Positions 57,525 through 64,000 of a stretch of 64,000 nucleotides of DNA are shown here, one piece after another (position 1 is the stretch's first letter; the number at the start of each line of letters is the position of its first letter). Source of the stretch: Geosiphon pyriformis (Eukaryota; Glomeromycota; Glomeromycetes; Archaeosporales; Geosiphonaceae). The DNA is taken from the NCBI GenBank assembly GCA_016748015.1, contig JAAOMT010000128.1:1208607-1272606 (forward strand). The letters run 5' to 3'. Below the pieces are notes generated by a model. The model worked only from the letters and a program-made list of their open reading frames with translations, was not told the origin of the DNA and ran no database searches. A program made the translations under genes and the position numbers.

Positions 57525-58458
57525 TATTACTCATAGAATATAGGAAATATAGTATTATTAGTCAGTAGATATTAGTCAATCAAATGTAGACATAGTAAAT
57601 GTGAAATTCCAAAATTTTTCTTAAAGAAATTGCAGGATTCCAGGAATTTTAGGATTCTCTGACAAGGAATCGCAGGATTCCAGAATTCCAGAATTCCAGG
57701 ATTCCTCTCATCAGGAATTGCAGGATTCCAGTAATTCCAGGATTCCTGTCACAAGGAATTGAGGAATTGAGGAATCTCAAATATGTATATATAACAGTAG
57801 TATTAGAAGCAAAAAAGACAGAATCAACACCAAGAATCCTTAACTTAGTTACCACAATCCTCAAATAAATAATTATTCACTATATCAAATTCATTCTTCA
57901 CTATCAACACTTTATGTTGATAGTAACAGATACTTAACCATACTGAAACAATAGCTCTTGATCATGGCTATTGATGAGATACTAACTTGCAAATTGCCTT
58001 GGCTTATTTCTTATTTTTTTTTTTATCTTTTTTTTTTTTCTTTGTTGTTTACTAACTTGATTAAAGGATTTACTCTTGGAGGACTTATGGAGAAATAAAA
58101 CTTACTTAAAAATACTTATTCTTGGAGGACTTATGAAGGAATAAACTTACTTAAACAATACTTACTCTTGGAGGACTTATGGAAGAACTGATGTTAGGAA
58201 ACAGCACTGATATATACTTATAAAGGATATCATACCAGAAGAATCATCAATCATTAAGCTGAGCAAGCAATCGACAAAACTAAGGTTTCAGAGAACTACT
58301 AATAAACTGTTATCACTGAATCTTTGTCCATTATACAAAGAACTCAATTGAAAAATCTTCAGATAAAATACCTTCAGATTATTATCATTACCAATTGCCT
58401 TGAGCACCAAGTTACGGATTTGGTATTCATTTGACATCCCAAAGAATCATCTATAACA
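57525..58458 (+). repeat. 3' LTR
   Basis: Homologous to 48225-49076 (TATTACTCATAGAATATAGG ... CTATAACA). It has the same palindrome array, TATA, hairpin (57901-57923) and polyadenylation region, plus a 46-bp tandem repeat (58074-58190) not seen in the 5' LTR. Confidence 0.88.
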
Positions 58459-58462
58459 CCAA

Positions 58463-59192
58463 TTAACATCTGAGAGCAAACTATCATCTAAAATTCTAGA
58501 CTTAGAACCAACCTTCCAGCATACATGATAAATAAACCAAAAGATCTCACAAACAAAATGTCTAGAATTATCTGAAACAATACTACCCTCAACTAAAATA
58601 CACTATTTTTTACATTGGAAGAAAGATACCAAGAAGAAAGAAAAGCAGTGTCTGCAAGCATGTTAGCATGTTTATTATCTAGAATATCTAAGTGACTCTT
58701 AATCTTGCACCAATTAATATTTAAATTCTTTTTTCTAATAATATTCATAATGTGCTGACATTCGACCCAACACCAATTCCAAAAATCCAAATATACTAGA
58801 CCTAATTTCAACTTGCACACATTCAAAACAATCTAACTGTCTGTAAAAAGGCAAACTAAGCTAAGGAAGGAAACACATTCTAGAGCCAATACAATAGCCT
58901 GCAGCTCCATTAAAGTAGAAAATAACAGACCAGATATCTTAACCCCCAAATCCAAGTTCACATTTTCAAAAAAAACCACCACTTCAGCCCTTATGTTAGC
59001 ATTTCCCAAGTTCTTTAAAGCTCCATCCATATAAACAGAAAGGCTGTCAACCACAGCATCTAACAAATAATCACAAACATGCCCAAACTCACTAGACTCC
59101 AAAACACTTGAAAGTCCAAAACCATCAAAAGAGGAAGGACTGGCAGGAAAAAAAGCTACACCATTAAGAAAATCAACAGAAAGCTTAAACAA
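58463..59192 (-). mobile_element. Truncated LINE fragment (RNase H region)
   Basis: A third LINE, minus strand, covering only RNase H and the following segment. Readable pieces are SVYMDGALKNLGNANIRAE, MELQAIVLALECVSF and, downstream in other frames, NKHANMLADTAFLSSW and NVLFWFIYHVCWKVGSK near 58520. It is bounded on the left by the Gypsy 3' LTR and fades into A+T DNA on the right. More decayed than the two full-length copies. Confidence 0.8.
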
Positions 59193-60184
59193 TAATTCAT
59201 ATTTGTAATTTCTTAATATAACTTATATAAATATTAAAAGAATGACACTTTGTTATTATATTTTGTAATTTTATCTCTGATTTATTATTTTGATTATTTT
59301 TAATTGCAACCAGTTTTTGATATTTTTAATAAGTATATTTAAGTTTTTAAATAATATCATTTAATATAAGAATTATTCTATGTAAGTAGGTCTTGGATCG
59401 AATAAATAATAACATACAAAATAAGAGTGAGATCTCGCTAACCATAATATCCATTTATTCGAGTAAGATATACGCTTATTTCGGAAATCGAATATTTGAT
59501 TATAAGCTCAAGCTATTTATTTTTGATCTCGGTCTTTTTATCATTATCGATTTTTTGATGAGACGAGGAAAATTACAAATGTCAGTGATGCAAAGAATAT
59601 CCGAGAGAAAAGCGATGAAAGAAATTAATAGATTTAGGAGGGGAATGTGTAAAATACTTATATGAAACGAGAGAATTATTAATGTGATAATCTGGGTTTT
59701 TAGTAAAAGAAAAAGAAATCTTTAAATGATAGAGGGAAAAATGGATTCTCATTCGTCACAATCTAATTTAATTATGATGAAAGAAATAAATGGACTTGGT
59801 AAAGAGAATGATAATTTTGTAAATGACAAGTGCATTGTTTCTTTCCTTCGAGCTGTTCAAACTAACATGCAAGAAAACTATTTATTTGCCTTTTACATTT
59901 ATCTACATATTTGTTTGCTCCTTTCTATTTTGGTTGCATAGTCATTGGCGAACAGCAAACAAAAGTCTAAAGATCTTTTTCTGATTTAGCAGGTTCAAGT
60001 TTGTTCCTATAGTATGATACAACACCCCGCTTTCCAATTCTAAAAAGCAGTTAACTTATAAGTTCATAATAAGGTGGTATTATGTTGCGGAAAACTAAAA
60101 GATTGTGTTTTGAGAGTATCGATATCCAAATTCCCAACTCTTGATTGCAAATTGGCCAAGAGACTTTTCTTTAGCCCTCTGGAA
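59193..60184. other. Intergenic, no gene recognised
   Basis: A+T-rich near the LINE fragment, then mixed sequence that is the 3' flank of the next minus-strand gene. Two short + strand ORFs (59393-59665, 59726-59941) have no recognisable features. No RNA gene was seen. Confidence 0.5.
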
Positions 60185-62717
60185 TCAATTTAAATGATCA
60201 TCCGCATTCTGAAGATCCATCGAATGACTGGCAAGAAGATTCAAGCCTCTATTCCCAATATTCCCACCCATTCCTACAGTATCAAAATTATCTTTTAACC
60301 CGGAATCTTCACAATCCATGAATTCGTCAAATTCACTACTGTCGTCAAAATAATCAAAACTACGATAACCACGTCGATCGTTTGCATCGGGTGATTGCCC
60401 ATATCTTGAAATATTTGAAAGGGATTCTTGATTCGAGCCAAATGTTCTCTTAGAAGACAAAATCCTTCCTTCGTTTTGTAAATATGAAGGCAATCTCATA
60501 GATTCAGGATCGACATAACCCGAAATATTGTCTAATGCATCATACTCATCATCCGCGTCATTTAATTCTATATCAGCTTCATATTCAATTTCAGGAAGGA
60601 ATTCATACATTGATCCACTTTCCGGACTGTTGGGTCCTTCTACATCCTTTGAATCAGCCTGTGTCCATAAACCTGCTCTTTCCAGTCTAGCTCTCTCCGA
60701 GTCACATCTTTCTTTCATTTCTTGATGAAAAATTTGTTCAAGGTTGAGTTGTGGTATCGGCCCTTTTAAATGCCTTCTTACCCCTTTAAGTCGAACCAAA
60801 TCTTCGTCACTTAATTTCGCGTGTCCAAGTCGTATTAATATAGCAAGAGTTTTATGAAGCCAATATCTTTTACATAATGAAATAATATAAGGCATTACTT
60901 CTTCATTACCAAGCTCTTTGTGGTTCGCCGGTAGCTCTAATTTGGGCTCTCGAATTCGTTCGAGTTCATCGTCCTCCAAAACATACGCAGGTTCTAATGT
61001 TCCTTCATCCGGCAAATCACCTAATGCGTCGAGACCACCAAACTCTATACATTTTTCACAATTACAGTCATCTGCGTGGGGTGATAAATTCACTTTTGGA
61101 AAAGATGAATAATTAGATGAGGGTGATAAATTTGATGCAGGAAGTTCTAACTCCGGTTCTGCATTGGTTTTTGATGATGGATCTGAATTTTCCAGAAGCG
61201 GCAATGTAATAATAGAGCTTGGACAGTAACGAAGGGGAGACTTGTCTTCAGTATGCGGTGATGCCGGTGATAGCGAAGAGACATCATCTAAATCCATTGA
61301 AAGGTATGATTCGTCACGTTTTAGTGACGTAGGGGATTGAGACTGTAAATTAATCGGAGAGTTGATTTGGCTCGAGTCAGAATAAGATTTCACAGTAGAA
61401 AGTTCACTTAATGTGTCGCCAAAAATACTGTCGTTAGGGCTTCTACGTGTTGTTATTATATGACTTAATTGTCCTGAGCAATAGGAGATATTTTCATTTA
61501 TGTGGTTGTTATTGTGATCAGAAGCAATATTCCCAGAACTAGTAAAACTCTTGGAAATATTTTTATCATTAAAAGGGGATAACTGAGTGATTTCATTAGA
61601 GTTGTCATTCAAAAGACTCTTAATTTTAATAATGTCTCTGGAATTTTTCATTTTCATCGCAATGGCAGTGATTGGCTCTTCAAAACTCTCGCTGTTCCTG
61701 GTAAACGCAGGGGTCGACTCAACTTTAGTTTTGATGATATTATTTGTTGCCCTTTCAGAAGTGGATTCTAATGTATTTTCAATAATGTCTTGACTTCCTG
61801 TGACTGGTTCAACTATTACCCGAGAGATTCCAACGCTTTCATACTTACCAATAACTTCTGGTTTAGCTTCGATTATTACCCGAGGAGATCCTGATTTTTT
61901 AAAGAGTAAAGGTTTAGGCTCAAAAAGATACGTTGCAGAAGCAGTAGCTGCTTTCGATTCATCCAATTTTGACCCCTGAGGATTGCAAATTGTTTCGAAA
62001 GTAATATTTGAAGTTATCCCGGCAGTAGCAGTCGGTCTGAAAATTTTAGGGGGAGTCATATGATCACTATAATTGTTGTGTTTAGCAAGTGCCAATCTCA
62101 ATGATTCCATTCTATTATAATCATGAGATACATGTGATGAAGGCATTGTTTTTGTGACAAAAGAATTCCAATTTTCGGTTTGTGCATCTTTCATAGTCGT
62201 AGGAAAACTGCTGACAATGGTTCTGGAGTTATTGAGGGTTGACTGGTTGGCATATACATTGCCTATTTCAAAGGTGAAATCTTTTGTTGCGGTCTCCATA
62301 TCATCAATTAAAGAATGGGTTTTTGGCGCAATTGGTTTATAAGAAGGCACCAAGGCATCTCTTATGTGGTTTTTAGTTGACTCAATTTCGGTTCTTCCTG
62401 TATATTTCGACTTTTTCGTTTCTTGACGGTTTTTGTGCTGAAATTAGCAGTAAAGGTCAATAGTGAAGTTGTCAGAGCCAAAATGCAAAAGAGGGACTTT
62501 ACTCGTTATAAAGTCATCGGCTTGCCTCTTGAGAGAGTATACCAGATGCGTCGGTATTGTTATGTTTTCGCGACCGAAAAGCACCTGGCTTTCGTGACTT
62601 TTTATGAGATTTAGTGGTATGAGGCTGTTGTCTAACTGGATCTTCCTGAATTTGATCAAAAAAGGCTTTTTTCTTGATTTTACGTTTGGGACGTTCTGCA
62701 ACGAGTGAAGAAAACAT
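60185..62717 (-). CDS. Unrecognised acidic, mostly disordered protein (803 aa)
   Basis: Two-exon model: 62717-62543 and 62421-60185, in frame, 803 residues. The intron acceptor (GTCAAG) was chosen because it is the only nearby one matching phase, so the junction is uncertain. The N-terminus is very basic (RPKRKIKKKAFFDQI, KSHKKSRK) and could be a nuclear signal. Residues about 70-420 are Ser/Thr/Asn-rich and low complexity. One compact region follows: CNCEKCIEFGGLDALGDLP, then ELGNEEVMPYIISLCKRYWL and HKTLAILIRLGHAKLSDEDL, helical and well conserved in appearance. The C-terminus is acidic (DADDEYDALD, FDYFDDSSEFDEFMD). The CxCxxC cluster could bind metal. No family was recognised. Confidence 0.75.
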
Positions 62718-63196
62718 CTTTAAGGGTTTTTGACTTTAGTTTTAAGCATTAGAGTCGTGAGATGGCAGGCTAAGTTTTAGTCAAATCGCGAAGTCTATCA
62801 AATAAACCAGATTCCAGAACTTCAGTCCAATTTTCCAAAGCCATCTATATTTGGTTATGTTATTGAATCGAGTAGTACTATAAGTTACTGGTTCTTTGTC
62901 TCAGCGAATCGAATATCAGTAGCCCGGATAAATTCCGAGTTTAAAATTTTTGACTCTTATTGACTCTTGAAAGGCAAAAAAAAGTTTTGACGGGAGGCTT
63001 CAGTTTTTTCCGAAAAAAACGTGATACGAGACTAATATAGTTGAACAATTGATAATATTATCTACCCTCTCTTATTGCCTCCACTTACTCTTTATCTCAA
63101 AGGTATATTAAATGTCCTCGCTGGGTTATTTTCTATTTGAAAGGTTGAAATGAAAAAAATCAACTTTTTGATATATTTCTATGACCTTTTTCGATC
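62718..63196. promoter_or_regulatory. Divergent promoter region, 479 bp
   Basis: Non-coding DNA between the 803-aa protein (-) and superoxide dismutase (+). It includes a C/T-rich stretch at 63060-63105 that may mark the SOD transcription start region. No defined motif was recognised. Confidence 0.4.
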
Positions 63197-64000
63197 ATGG
63201 TAGAGGTACCTTTCAACAAAAAACTAAACATACCTATGTTGGGACTAACAGCAACACCATCACCATTACGACCCTTACGAGCTTCAAAAATTATTTTTTT
63301 GACTGGTAGGGTGTCACGGGCTGCAGTTTCCTCTTTCTCGACAACTTCTGCTGCTCAGAAACATGTTTTGCCAGACCTCCCATATGATTACAATGTAATT
63401 ATTTTGCATACTGCATTTGCTTCAATATTTCAACTAGCCATTATCTAAGCCTTCACAATTCTTTTTCCATTTAAAACTGGCTCTTTCAACAAATTGCGTT
63501 CAAAGGCTCTTGAGCCTGTTATTTCCGCGGACATCATGAAAATCCATCATGAAAAGCATCATCAGACATATGTGAATGGGTTGAATGTGGCAGAAGAGAA
63601 GCATCAACAAGCAATGCATGATAAAGATGTAGCCGCCCAGATTGCTTTACACCCTGCGTTAAGGTTTAATGGTGGAGGTAAGCTCAAAAAATCAATAAAT
63701 AAACATATTTCAAGTATATTTTATTATCTCTCAGGTGATCATTTCGGAAAAATCTCATTAATAGTAAATTTATAACTAATCAGGACACATCAACCATTCG
63801 TTATTTTGGAAGAACCTTGCACCCATCAAGCTAGGAGGTGGTGAGCCACCGAAAGGTAACTTAAAAATATTTTGCCATCTTTAACGGTAATCGTGATAAA
63901 ACTATTTCATTGTGGAGATATATATCGGGGAAAAAGGTGCCCTTCTAAGTGCAATTCAAAAAGAATTTGGGTCACTTGATGACTTTATCACCAAATTTAA
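63197..64000 (+). CDS. SOD2: Mitochondrial Mn/Fe superoxide dismutase (5' part)
   Basis: Converts superoxide to hydrogen peroxide and oxygen in the mitochondrial matrix. Exons in the window: 63197-63394, 63506-63677, 63784-63855 and 63937-64000 (continues beyond the end). The N-terminus is a Ser/Arg-rich targeting sequence ([20 protein letters not shown]), then the mature start [18 protein letters not shown]. Metal-ligand regions are [15 protein letters not shown] (first His) and [15 protein letters not shown] (second His). [14 protein letters not shown] and [12 protein letters not shown] follow. The Asp and third His ligands lie outside the window. An internal Met (IPMLGLTA) could be the true start, as the first 13 residues are not typical of a targeting peptide. 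Confidence 0.95.

Larger units (their letters stand above)
48225..58458 (+). mobile_element. LTR/Gypsy retrotransposon with dUTPase, inactivated
   Basis: About 10.2 kb: a 5' LTR (852 bp), primer-binding site, gag with zinc knuckle, protease, a dUTPase-containing segment, RT-RNase H, integrase, an unrecognised 3' segment, a polypurine tract and a 3' LTR (934 bp). LTR termini are TGTTA...TAACA (first base pair changed to TA in the 3' copy). No matching 5-bp target duplication was found (ACAC/CCAAT). Many stops and lost catalytic residues show it is dead. Confidence 0.9.

Noticed and set aside
1-64000. tRNA, rRNA or other structured RNA genes
   Set aside because: No tRNA box A/box B pair with cloverleaf potential or rRNA-like sequence was found by eye; short or divergent ncRNAs could be missed.

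Overview
The window looks like a nuclear contig from a glomeromycotan (arbuscular-mycorrhizal) fungus, most plausibly Rhizophagus. This is inferred from very high A+T content, short introns (mostly 55-110 nt) with canonical fungal splice sites, a gene set typical of early-diverging fungi, and heavy loads of LINE and Gypsy elements lying in decayed A+T-rich DNA. No database search was possible.

Layout. 1-5567: about 5 kb of almost pure A+T DNA with a four-copy 23-bp tandem repeat near its left end. 5568-28626: a gene island. It holds AP-1 beta-adaptin (-), a 55-residue single-span membrane protein (+), a HIRIP3-like H2A/H2B chaperone (-), a Zn2Cys6 activator of the XlnR type (+), a mitochondrial pyruvate dehydrogenase kinase-family gene (+), a small beta-trefoil lectin (-), a ZNF277 orthologue (+), a FUS/TAF15 (FET)-type RNA-binding protein (+) and an Rrm4-like RNA-transport protein with three RRMs and three MLLE domains (-). 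Exon models for all of these were built by hand. Every model keeps frame from start to stop.

28627-59192: a transposon graveyard. Two full-length LINEs of about 6.8 kb lie tail to tail, each bounded by its own target-site duplication. Next come an LTR/Gypsy relic and then a Gypsy element of about 10.2 kb with both LTRs, a primer-binding site, a polypurine tract and a dUTPase domain in its pol region. A third, 5'-truncated LINE fragment follows. All copies are inactivated. The premature stops that can be checked between copies are explained by C:G to T:A transitions, and relics inside the A+T blocks suggest those blocks are older copies decayed the same way.

59193-64000: a second gene island, with an unrecognised 803-residue acidic protein (-) and the 5' part of a mitochondrial Mn/Fe superoxide dismutase (+) that runs off the window.

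The genes do not form a pathway. Several share short divergent promoters. The most unusual gene-structure observation is a putative one-nucleotide exon in the kinase gene at 16824, which is exactly what is needed to keep the conserved protein in frame.
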